64,000 nt of DNA, taken from Pseudonocardia sp. ICBG1293. Its GTDB lineage: Bacteria > Actinomycetota > Actinomycetes > Mycobacteriales > Pseudonocardiaceae. Made by a program: the position numbers and the translations under genes. This document shows, one piece after another, positions 57,252 through 64,000 of the stretch; positions within the stretch are counted from its first letter, which is position 1; every line of letters begins with the position of its first letter. The stretch is taken from contig NZ_JAHLEL010000040.1 in assembly GCF_020131355.1 (NCBI RefSeq), forward strand, positions 186,001 through 250,000, given 5' to 3'. The notes under the pieces are model-generated. The model ran no database searches, was not told where the DNA came from, and was given only the letters and a program-made list of their open reading frames with translations.

Positions 57252-57925
57252 GACTGCTCCCCCGTCGTCCGGCCGGCCGCGCCGACGCCGAGCAGGCCTG
57301 CCAGCACGGGCAGGCCCACCGGCAGGAACGGCGCGCAGGCCAGCGACACGGTGGCGGCGGCCGCACCGACCCGTCGGGCGTCGACCCGGCGCAGCATGGG
57401 GACGAGCATGGCCAGCAGCGCGGCCGGGAAGGCGGCGTCGAGCCCGAACGCTGCCGGGTCCGGCACGCTCGCCCCGAGCACCAGCCCGGCCGCGGTGTCG
57501 AGCTGCCAGCAGAGGTACTTCGCGACGCCGAGGATGCGGAACGCGCGCCGACCCCGTCCGGGGGTGTCGGTGCGGGCCAGTACGAACGCCGTCGACTCGT
57601 CGGTGACGACGTGCGCCGCGGGCCACCGCCGCCATCCCCCGCCCAGATGGCGGGCCAGCGCCAGGCCGAAGGGCAGGTGACGCAGGTTCAGGATCAGCCC
57701 CGCCGCGACCGCGGCCCACACCCCTCCGCCCGCGGCGAGCACGCCGGTGACGAGCAGCTGGGCGCCGCCCGCGAACACCAGCAGCGACATGGCCATCGTC
57801 ATGGCCGGGGACAGCCCCGCGGCCGGCGCGAGCGCGCCGAAGGAGACCCCGACGACGGCGACGGCCACCGCGATGGTCAGGGCGTCGCGGACATCGCCGC
57901 GCGCCGTTCGCTGTGTCGAACGCAT
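57248..57925 (-). CDS. azlC: AzlC-like branched-chain amino acid exporter subunit
   Basis: 225 residues from ATG 57925. The AzlC family pattern is visible (VVGVSFGALAPAAGLSPAMTMAMSLLVFAGGAQLL, ILNLRHLPFGLALARHL, AAHVVTDESTAFVLA). About six helices. With AzlD it exports branched-chain or related amino acids. It is divergent from a XRE-cupin regulator. A TTGACG-type -35 for azlC overlaps one of the two GTTCG-N6-CGAAC palindromes in the 53-bp gap. Confidence 0.9.
   Translation of the reverse strand: MRSTQRTARGDVRDALTIAVAVAVVGVSFGALAPAAGLSPAMTMAMSLLVFAGGAQLLVTGVLAAGGGVWAAVAAGLILNLRHLPFGLALARHLGGGWRRWPAAHVVTDESTAFVLARTDTPGRGRRAFRILGVAKYLCWQLDTAAGLVLGASVPDPAAFGLDAAFPAALLAMLVPMLRRVDARRVGAAAATVSLACAPFLPVGLPVLAGLLGVGAAGRTTGEQS
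57906..57921. promoter_or_regulatory. GTTCG-N6-CGAAC palindrome 1
   Basis: GTTCGCTGTGTCGAAC overlaps the first codons of azlC. Same arms and spacing as the element at 57953, so a likely binding site of the adjacent XRE regulator. Confidence 0.55.
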
Positions 57926-57952
57926 GCCCGCTACAGTGAACGGACCCCCAGT

Positions 57953-57968
57953 GTTCGTCAAGTCGAAC
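57953..57968. promoter_or_regulatory. GTTCG-N6-CGAAC palindrome 2
   Basis: GTTCGTCAAGTCGAAC ends 10 bp before the XRE-cupin ATG. Centre-to-centre distance from palindrome 1 is 47 bp. Together they would let one regulator control both divergent promoters. Confidence 0.6.
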
Positions 57969-57978
57969 GGAGTGGCCG

Positions 57979-58539
57979 ATGGATCGAACGTCCGGTCCGC
58001 CGCTGGCCTCGATCGCCGCCGCGATCCGCCGCGAGCGGGAGCGTCTCGGGATCTCCTCCTCCGAGCTGGCCCGCCGGGCCGGGATCGCGAAGTCGACGTT
58101 GTCCCAGCTGGAGGCGGGAACCGGGAACCCGAGCGTGGAGACGCTGTGGGCGATCGCCGTCGTCGCCGGGGTGCCGTTCGCCGCCCTGGTGGAGCCGCCG
58201 TCGTCGCCGGTACGGGTGGTGCGGTTCGCCGAACGCCCCGCGATCCGGTCGGAGGAGGCCGCCTACACCGGGGCGCTGCTGTCCCCGTGCCCGCCGGGGG
58301 CGCGCCGCGATCTGCACCTGGCCACCTGCGAGCCGGGGCCACCCCGCGCGGCCGAGCCGCACTCCCCCGGCACCGTCGAGCACGTGGTGGTGTCGACGGG
58401 CCGGTGGGTCGTCGGGCCGGACGGCGAGGAGGTCGAGCTGGACCCGGGCGACCATCTGACGTTCCCGGCCGACCGCCCGCACTCCTACCGGGCACTCACC
58501 CCGGGTGCGACCGCGGTGCTCGTCATGGAGTACCGCTGA
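57979..58539 (+). CDS. XRE-family regulator with C-terminal cupin domain
   Basis: 186 residues from ATG 57979. HTH_3 domain: IRRERERLGISSSELARRAGIAKSTLSQLEAGTGNPSVETLWAIA (residues about 17-62). Cupin domain: EPHSPGTVEHVVVSTGRWVVGPDGEEVELDPGDHLTFPADRPHSYRAL. Such proteins (MDR-type or SutR-like) sense small metabolites or amino-acid derivatives. Divergent from azlCD across paired palindromes, so probably its regulator. Confidence 0.9.
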   Translation: MDRTSGPPLASIAAAIRRERERLGISSSELARRAGIAKSTLSQLEAGTGNPSVETLWAIAVVAGVPFAALVEPPSSPVRVVRFAERPAIRSEEAAYTGALLSPCPPGARRDLHLATCEPGPPRAAEPHSPGTVEHVVVSTGRWVVGPDGEEVELDPGDHLTFPADRPHSYRALTPGATAVLVMEYR

Positions 58540-58952
58540 TCAGGTCCCGCTGGCGCCACGGGTCGCCGAACCCGGCTCACGGTCCGGTCCGCCCTCGGTG
58601 ATGCGGTGCAGCAGGCCGTCGAGCAGACCCTCGTCCCGGCCGCCGCGGTCACCGCCGCCGTCGCCGCCCTTCTCCGACTCCGGCAGCGCGTACTGGCGGA
58701 CCCAGTCGACCTGCATCTCCGACGGCTTCACCTCACCGCCGCCCTTCGGGAACCAGTCGAGCTGCACGGTCAGGTGCATCGGGCCGGGCGGCAGGATCGA
58801 CGTGTCGTCGGTGTGCCACCACTGCCTGCCGTCGACGAACGCGGTCACGCCGTCGGGCGTCCACTCCACGGCCCAGTTGTGCCACTGGGTGGCGTCGATG
58901 TCGACCGAGCCCTGGACCTGGGAGTTGTCCTCGCCGTAGTGCAGGAAGAGGT
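58540..58952 (-). pseudogene. Glycoside hydrolase family 16, C-terminal fragment
   Basis: From NLFLHYGEDNSQVQGSVDIDATQWHNWAVEWTPDGVTAFVDGRQWWHTDDTSIL to the stop this is the second half of a GH16 beta-jelly roll, followed by a Gly/Asp-rich tail. The first half, with the catalytic EIDFME, lies 4 kb away at 62926 onward. The fragments would join as DHTRQKT-NLFLHYG if the intervening recombinase element were removed. The fragment has acquired an in-frame start from the element (GTG 59022 or 58971), so a short non-catalytic peptide could still be made. Confidence 0.85.
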
Positions 58953-59018
58953 TTTTTCTGAACTTGCTCACGGTGGTTGTCCTCCAGCTGGTTCGTGGGG
59001 TCGGGGTTTTGAGTGAGG

Positions 59019-61574
59019 TCACCTGGGTCTGTCCCGGATGACGGGCAGGCCGAGGTCGGTGATCTTCGGTGCGGGGGTCGGGGCGGTGCGGGAGAGGCCG
59101 GCGAGCTTGGTGCGGGCGGCGTTGAGGCTGGTCTGGAGGCCCTCGACTTCGCCGTGCCAGCCGTTCGCTCGGGCTTCGGTGATCCGGTCACTCAGGTTGC
59201 GGGCGATCTCGGCCAGGCGGGTGTGTTGGCGGGGGTCGATCTGCAGCATTGGGCAGCGGATGCAGGCGTGTTCGTGCTGGCAGGGGCTGTCGTAGGGGCG
59301 TCCGCAGTTGCCGAGTTCGAGCTTGCGGCGTTCGAAGTGCTGCTCGAACTCACGCCACTCGGTGTTGGTGGGCTGGCGGTATTCGGCCTGGGGGCGTTCG
59401 GCTCGGCGCCGGTCGAGGAAGCCGCGGTAGGAACGGATCAGGTCGTCGGTGAAGACGGCGTGGTAGGCCTGGGTGGTTGTCACTGAGTGGTGGCCGAGCA
59501 GGCGGGCTGCGATGTGGATCGGGAGTCCGTTGTTGACCACGTCGGTGACGAACATGCGGCGGAAGTCGTGGGCGGTGAACAGCAATGGCTGCCCGGTGGG
59601 GTTGGTGATCCCGGCGCGCTGGGCGGTCGTGACGAGCAGCTTGCGGACGGAGTGGTAGCTGAACACGTTCTGGACGGCGCTGTTGCGTCGTGTCTGGAAC
59701 AGGTGCGGCAGCGGTGGTCCGGTGACGCGTTCGAAGCTGTCGTAGCGGGCGACCAGCGGGATCGTCGAAGTTCCGGTCAGGCGCCGTAGCCGGGTGATGA
59801 TTGCGGCGAGGACGTCGGTGAGTTCCGGGCTGATCAGCAGCAGCCGTTCCTCGTTGCTCTTCGACGGGACGATCTGGAGCAGAGGGACCAGCTCGCCGGT
59901 GGAAGGCAGCCGGTAGGAGATCACCGCGAGCTGGGTTAACTCGAGTAGTTCCTCGACGCGGATCCCGGTGTGACGCAGGGTTTCGATGACCGCCCAGGCC
60001 CAGAACGCGTCGTCCTCGGCTTGGCTCTGGTTGATCCGGGTGTTGGTGTCGAGGCGCTGCAGGATCACGGTGTGGTCGCGCCCGGCGAACGCTCCGGCCT
60101 CGGCAGGGCTGCGCAGTCGCCGCCGGTAGGTGCGGCCGTCGTGGGTGAGCTCCTCGTCGATCCCAACGGCCAGGGCTGCGTCGAGCAGCGCTCGCTCGGC
60201 GCGTAGCCGGTCCTCGGCCGCAGCGACCAGGCGGGGCAGCTTCGGCATCCGTTCGCGGATGCGCTGATGGATCCGCGCGGTGACCTCGGCGCGGGCCTTG
60301 TCGAACCCGGCGACGTCGGCGCGCCGGACCGGTGACGGTGCGACCGCGCCGGCCCAGCTGGGATCGGTCTGGGCCCAGTCGGCCAGGTCGAGATAGAACG
60401 CCCGAACCGTCATCAGGGTCGAGTAGCGGCTGGTGGCGCTGAGTGTGGCGCCGTTGCGGCCTGGCTGGGTCGCCAGGCGCTGCTTCCAGGCGCGGGCGGC
60501 ATGCTCGGGCAACGCGAGTCCCTGGCCGGGGTCGCCCAGCTCCGGGTGGTGGACCTCGATGTCTGACCAGAACCGGCCGGCCAGCTCGGCGGCCAGATTG
60601 CGTAGCGAGGCGAAGTCCAGCGCCGGTGCGCGCTCGGTGAGGTAGCGGGTGAGGATCTCGGCGACGACCGGGTTGGCGACGCCGTAGTAGGCGACCAGCT
60701 GCGCAGGGCTGGGGCGCCCGAGCCGAGTCGCCGAGGCCAGGCTCGATCCGTCGTCGAGGACGCCCATGCGCATCAGCAGATCCCAGGCCGTCGACAGCCC
60801 TCGGACCGGATGCCCGGCCGCCAGGCCCCAGGCGCGGGCCTCGAGAAGATCGTCGACGGTGAGATCGGCCAGAGCGGGCTTGCCGGTGTGGAGCAGGATC
60901 TTGATCAGAGTGGTGCGGGCCCGCAGCAGCGTGGCCGGGACCGCGGTGACCCCCTCGACCTGGCAGGGTGCGCCATCGAGGCCACCGATGCGCGCAAAGC
61001 TCACCTGCCCGGCGCCGCTGCCGCTCCGGTCAGTCTGGTCATCGCCGGTGTCGTGCAGGAGCCCGAACATCGTGAACAACGCCGGGTGCTTGTGTCCGGC
61101 GAACAGGACGTAGTCGGGGCGGACCACTCGGGCCGCGAGCAGCCAGGTCAGCCCGGAGTTCAGCTCGGCGCGGGCTCGTCCCAGGCTCTTGGCTCTCCGC
61201 GGTGCACCGAGGAGCTGGTCGACCACGTGGTCGTGATCGCCGCGCGCGGCGAGCCACCGGTCCTGCCAGCCCCGCCCCGGGAAGGTCGCCAGCCAGGACA
61301 GCAGCTTCTCGACCCCGCGACCGACGCCCTGGCCCCGCCGTTGGTCGGGGGCGGTCACCGGCCAGCTCCCGGCCTGCTGAGAGCGCTGGACCAGTGGTGC
61401 GGCGGCGGTGGTGTCCCAGGGGCCGTTCGGGTGCCCGGGGCAGCAGCGCGCCAGCTCCGGGACCGGGATCCGGTTCGTCCAGTCCCGCCGCCATGACCGG
61501 GCGAGAGTCGGTTCCGCCGCTTCGGCATTCGGCGGCGTCGACAGAGCCGGCGAGGGAGTCGTGGTGGTGCTCAT
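59019..61574 (-). CDS. Large tyrosine recombinase (TnpB-like, Tn554 type)
   Basis: 851 residues from ATG 61574, overlapping the upstream recombinase stop by ATGA. The first 480 residues are an extended N-terminal DNA-binding region. The catalytic domain shows Arg in RHTGIRVEELLELT, Lys in VPSKSNEERLLL, HxxR in FTAHDFRRMFVT, and the final His/Tyr region in LLGHHSVTTTQAYHAVF. A cysteine cluster CGRPYDSPCQHEHACIRCPM near residue 765 looks zinc-binding and is typical of the large partner. It acts with the smaller recombinase in transposition. Its stop overlaps a further GTG by four bases, which leads into the GH16 remnant. Confidence 0.87.
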   Translation of the reverse strand: MSTTTTPSPALSTPPNAEAAEPTLARSWRRDWTNRIPVPELARCCPGHPNGPWDTTAAAPLVQRSQQAGSWPVTAPDQRRGQGVGRGVEKLLSWLATFPGRGWQDRWLAARGDHDHVVDQLLGAPRRAKSLGRARAELNSGLTWLLAARVVRPDYVLFAGHKHPALFTMFGLLHDTGDDQTDRSGSGAGQVSFARIGGLDGAPCQVEGVTAVPATLLRARTTLIKILLHTGKPALADLTVDDLLEARAWGLAAGHPVRGLSTAWDLLMRMGVLDDGSSLASATRLGRPSPAQLVAYYGVANPVVAEILTRYLTERAPALDFASLRNLAAELAGRFWSDIEVHHPELGDPGQGLALPEHAARAWKQRLATQPGRNGATLSATSRYSTLMTVRAFYLDLADWAQTDPSWAGAVAPSPVRRADVAGFDKARAEVTARIHQRIRERMPKLPRLVAAAEDRLRAERALLDAALAVGIDEELTHDGRTYRRRLRSPAEAGAFAGRDHTVILQRLDTNTRINQSQAEDDAFWAWAVIETLRHTGIRVEELLELTQLAVISYRLPSTGELVPLLQIVPSKSNEERLLLISPELTDVLAAIITRLRRLTGTSTIPLVARYDSFERVTGPPLPHLFQTRRNSAVQNVFSYHSVRKLLVTTAQRAGITNPTGQPLLFTAHDFRRMFVTDVVNNGLPIHIAARLLGHHSVTTTQAYHAVFTDDLIRSYRGFLDRRRAERPQAEYRQPTNTEWREFEQHFERRKLELGNCGRPYDSPCQHEHACIRCPMLQIDPRQHTRLAEIARNLSDRITEARANGWHGEVEGLQTSLNAARTKLAGLSRTAPTPAPKITDLGLPVIRDRPR

Positions 61575-62860
61575 CGACGATCACCACCGAGCAGGATCGC
61601 CAGCGCGCCGGCGTCGTAGCCCTGCGCCGGGACCGGCTCGGGCGCGTGCGTGCGGGAGTCACGGGAGGCCAGGTGCTGGGCGACCCGGGCGATCACCCGG
61701 TCGTCGTCCTCGACGAGATAGACGCCGGCGGTCGTGGTGATGTGAGCGTGCCCGAGCACGGTCTGAACATCACGGATCGACAGGTCCTCGTCGCGACTCA
61801 TCCGCAGCGCCGCGGTGTGGCGCAGATCGTGCCAACAGTGGTTCGTGCCCAACACGCGGTTCGCCCGCAGCAGGACTGCCCGCATCGCCGGATAGGTCAG
61901 CGGCCGCAGCCCGGCCCCGGCCGGACCAGGGATCCGGCGGTCCATTCCCGGGCCGCCGCGACGCCGGTAAGGACGCAGCGTCCACCACAGCGGCCCGTCC
62001 GCCGCGGGCGTGCCGAGGCCGGACATGTAGAGACGCAGCCAGACGAAGGACTCGCTGCTGGCCGGAAGCCACTGCTCAGCACGCGAACCCTTGCGGACCA
62101 CCCGGATCCGCTGATCGCCCCAGTCCAGATCGATCGGGCGCATCCCCAACAGCTCACCGGCGCGAGCGGCCGAGGACACCGCGAGCGAGGTGATCGCCCG
62201 GTCCCGGTCACTGCGCAGCTCGGTGAACAGCGCATCCCAGTGCTCATCGGCCAACGCCCGCGGGCGCTGACGGGGAACCTTCGGATTGTGGCGCAACGCG
62301 CCGTCACCACGGAACGGGCGCAGCGGGTTGTGATGGGCGTTCGTACGACCGGACTCCCGCGAGCGGGCCAGCACGACCGGGTTAACCAGCGGCCCCTCGC
62401 CCTGCTCGATCCAGAACTCGTAGAACGCGCGGATCACCGCGTTGCTGTGGCGCACCGTGCGCGGTGCGTAGGAGTCCGACAAATACGGCTTGCCCGTGAC
62501 CGTGTTCGTCCGCCCCACCGTGGACGCCGACCTGGTCCGCGGGGTCCGGCGGGGCTTGTCGGCCTGCGACAACCACAGCACCAGGTCCCGAACCTCGGCG
62601 ACCGTCGCGCGGTCCCAGGCGACATCGACACGGTGTAGCCAGCGCCACCACCGCAACAGGGCGTAGGCGTAGCTGCGGACACTGCCCGGGCTACTACACC
62701 GAGCGGCGAGATCCCGCAGGAACTCCGCGATCGGTTCGACCGCAACACCATCCGGATCGACGACCAACCAGCCCGGCAGATCATCCGCCGCTACGACCCG
62801 TCCCCACCGACCCAGACCGTCCCCGCCGGTCCGATCGGGACTACTCCTGTGTGCAGGCAC
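61571..62860 (-). CDS. Tyrosine recombinase (TnpA-like, Tn554 type)
   Basis: About 429 residues from GTG 62860. An upstream ATG at 62920 would add 20 residues encoded by a perfect hairpin and is less likely. A core-binding SAM-like domain (SPGSVRSYAYALLRWWRWLHRV) precedes the catalytic domain: Arg in SSAARAGELLGMRPIDLDW, Lys in VVRKGSRAEQWLP, HDLRHT box (CWHDLRHTAALRMS), and LGHAHITTTAGVYL with the tyrosine nucleophile. All catalytic residues are present. It catalyses strand exchange at the element ends together with the larger partner. Confidence 0.87.
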   Translation of the reverse strand: MPAHRSSPDRTGGDGLGRWGRVVAADDLPGWLVVDPDGVAVEPIAEFLRDLAARCSSPGSVRSYAYALLRWWRWLHRVDVAWDRATVAEVRDLVLWLSQADKPRRTPRTRSASTVGRTNTVTGKPYLSDSYAPRTVRHSNAVIRAFYEFWIEQGEGPLVNPVVLARSRESGRTNAHHNPLRPFRGDGALRHNPKVPRQRPRALADEHWDALFTELRSDRDRAITSLAVSSAARAGELLGMRPIDLDWGDQRIRVVRKGSRAEQWLPASSESFVWLRLYMSGLGTPAADGPLWWTLRPYRRRGGPGMDRRIPGPAGAGLRPLTYPAMRAVLLRANRVLGTNHCWHDLRHTAALRMSRDEDLSIRDVQTVLGHAHITTTAGVYLVEDDDRVIARVAQHLASRDSRTHAPEPVPAQGYDAGALAILLGGDRR

Positions 62861-62864
62861 CTCA

Positions 62865-62897
62865 AGGACTCCTTCCCTCGCTGAGGGAAGGAGTCCT
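62865..62897. other. Perfect 15-bp hairpin near the right end of the recombinase element
   Basis: AGGACTCCTTCCCTC at 62865-62879 and its exact reverse complement at 62883-62897 enclose a 3-nt loop. It lies 73 bp inside the right junction and immediately upstream of the TnpA-like start. It may be a recombinase recognition site, an attenuator or a transcription block protecting the element; which one cannot be told from sequence. Confidence 0.7.
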
Positions 62898-62925
62898 ATC
62901 GGCTGTCGGCTCAGGAGCATTCGCC

Positions 62926-64000
62926 CTACTCGCCCGCGGCCAGCTCTTGTGCGGTCAATACCTTGGTCTTCTGCCGGGTGTGGTCGGTCATCTCCATGAA
63001 GTCGATCTCGCCGCCCACCGGGAAGTTCTCCGCGGTGGGCCAGAGCAGCAGCAGCGCGTTGTACGAGGGGTCCGACGCGGGTGCCCAGACCCGGCCCTCC
63101 CAGCGGCCGTACTTCTGGCTACTGTCGGACCAGGCCATGCCGCCGGTGGTGCCGTCGGCGTCGCCGGCGATGGTGAGCACGCCGTCCCGCACCGAGATCG
63201 CCGACGGGGAGCGCTTCCCCTCACCGCCGTGGCCGGGGCCGTCGTAGGGGCTCCACCCGGTCAGGGTGTCGCCGTCGAAGTCGTCGACCTTCACCGGCTC
63301 GCCCCAGTTGTGCTCGACGGCGGCGGTGGTCGCCGCGCCCGGGTAGGCGGGGCCGCGGGGGCCGCGGGGGCCGCAGGGGCGGCACCGGCGGCGCAGTCCG
63401 CGGGGGCGGGGGTCGCCCCGGCGGACGGAGCCGTTCCGGGTGCCGGGGAGGCGGCGTCGGCCGGGGTGGTCGCGGCATCACCGGGCGTGCCGGGGGGCGC
63501 GTCGGTCGAGGTCGTGCCGGCGGACGGAGCCGGGTCGCCGCCCGAGCCCGAGTCGCCCCCGGAACCCTGACCGGAACCCGAGTCGTCTCCGGAGCCCGAG
63601 CCGCCGCCCGAGCCCTGGTCCCCGCCCGAACCCTGGTCGTCCCCCGAACCCGAGTCCCCGCCCGAACCCTGGTCGCCACCGGAACCCGCGTCGTCCCCGG
63701 AGCCCCGGTCACCGCCGGAGCCGCTCCCCGACCCACCCGACCCGGAGTCGTCGGGGTCACCGCCGCCCCCCGAGCCGTCGTCGTGCCCCGCCCTGTCGCC
63801 GGACGAGCCGTGCTCGCCGTCCCGGTCGTCCCCGGACGGGCCGTCCGCCTCGGATCCGGGGGCGGCGGAGGCGCCGGGCTTCCCCGACCCGGCGCCTCCG
63901 TCACCACCGGTGGCCGGACCACCCGGAGCGGCTCCCCCGGGCGGGGTGGCGCCCGTCGTGGGGCAGTCCGCGGTCGTCGTCGCACCCGGTCGAACGGCCC
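62926..64000 (-). pseudogene. Glycoside hydrolase family 16, N-terminal part (runs off right edge; disrupted)
   Basis: The GH16 start of the fold (EPVKVDDFDGDTLTGWSPYDGPG) and catalytic motif GGEIDFMEMTDH (ExDxxE, nucleophile and acid/base Glu) are here. A Gly/Ser/Asp/Pro-rich linker of over 200 residues extends beyond position 64000. Two lesions exist: the recombinase element after DHTRQKT, which adds KVLTAQELAAGE and a stop, and a one-base indel in a CCCC run near 63345 that shifts linker versus catalytic domain. Intact, it would be a secreted beta-1,3(4)-glucanase or related endoglycanase. The signal peptide must lie outside the window. Confidence 0.83.
63540..63735 (-). repeat. Degenerate Gly-Ser-Asp-Gln repeat tract in the GH16 linker
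   Basis: Approximately 15-18-bp units of the type GGTTCGGGCGGGGACCAG recur about ten times, coding GSGGDQGSGGDS-like peptide. Low-complexity DNA of this kind is prone to slippage and to sequencing indels. Confidence 0.75.

Larger units (their letters stand above)
58953..62970 (-). mobile_element. About 4-kb two-recombinase element (Tn554-like) inside a GH16 gene
   Basis: The sequence between the two GH16 halves holds two full tyrosine recombinases overlapping by ATGA, with no cargo. No terminal inverted repeats were found, and only TT/GTT-like microhomology is shared by the two junctions, as in Tn554-type elements, which insert site-specifically without long duplications. A perfect 15-bp hairpin lies close to the right end. 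The host gene can be rejoined exactly by excising this block, so the insertion is recent. Confidence 0.8.

Noticed and set aside
57906..57968. SOS boxes at GTTCG/CGAAC motifs near azlC
   Set aside because: Half-sites are in the wrong order (GTTCG-N6-CGAAC instead of TCGAAC-N4-GTTCGA).
62926..63985. 254-codon Arg/Pro-rich protein at the right end
   Set aside because: Wrong frame of the Gly/Ser/Asp linker of the GH16 gene.

Overview
This is a very GC-rich actinobacterial chromosome segment, most likely from the Pseudonocardiales (a Pseudonocardia-like organism). The clues are codon bias, a mycobacterium-like backbone order (alaS, rarA, Pro/Gly-rich membrane protein, aspS, Rv2578c-type radical SAM, hisS, relA, apt, secF-secD-yajC, ruvB-ruvA-ruvC, yebC, pdxT), an LpqY-SugABC-type importer and SOS boxes of the actinobacterial TCGAAC-N4-GTTCGA type. 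The genus is inference; the phylum is not in doubt. No tRNA, rRNA or CRISPR array was seen.

Layout. 1-20 kb: 5' end of alaS, an ECF sigma factor, a secreted S1-type protease, rarA, a repeat-rich membrane protein with an intact IS630-family element just upstream, an Lrp regulator plus aminotransferase, an aspS-DUF389-phosphotransferase-SGNH run, and an intein-split radical SAM gene behind a perfect LexA box, divergent from a YibE/F-like membrane protein. 17-22.6 kb: a catabolic cluster (intradiol dioxygenase, citryl-CoA-lyase-like enzyme, CaiB CoA-transferase, IclR regulator, divergent amidohydrolase) with two identical 15-bp palindromes in the control region. 22.5-34 kb: the yajC-secD-secF-apt-relA-ppi-hisS block is flipped relative to the neighbouring ruvA and ruvC. 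It is bounded by two inverted copies (about 640 bp) of a methyltransferase/amidohydrolase end, and the ruvA 3' end and ruvB 5' end are missing. One side of this block (30.9-33.5 kb) is full of homopolymer frameshifts, so an assembly fault must be considered before any biology.

34-50 kb: ruvC, an alpha/beta hydrolase, MOSC protein, polA, yebC, a DUF1490 (PacL-like) plus P1B-type metal ATPase pair, TetR plus MpaB-family oxygenase, pdxT, an ACT-domain malic enzyme and a DUF4032 kinase-like protein. 49.6-55.3 kb: a LacI regulator (one frameshift) divergent from a lipoprotein, two permeases and an ATPase resembling trehalose-importing LpqY-SugABC, with two LacI-type operators and a TTGACA promoter element. 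55.4-58.5 kb: SDR/DUF2867 protein, azlCD and a divergent XRE-cupin regulator with paired GTTCG-N6-CGAAC palindromes. 58.5-64 kb: a family-16 glycoside hydrolase gene cut in two by a roughly 4-kb element carrying two translationally coupled tyrosine recombinases (Tn554-like organisation).

Several genes carry single-base indels in G/C runs (ppi, hisS, methyltransferase copy, lacI, GH16 linker, perhaps the sigma factor), which looks like draft-quality sequence rather than biology.
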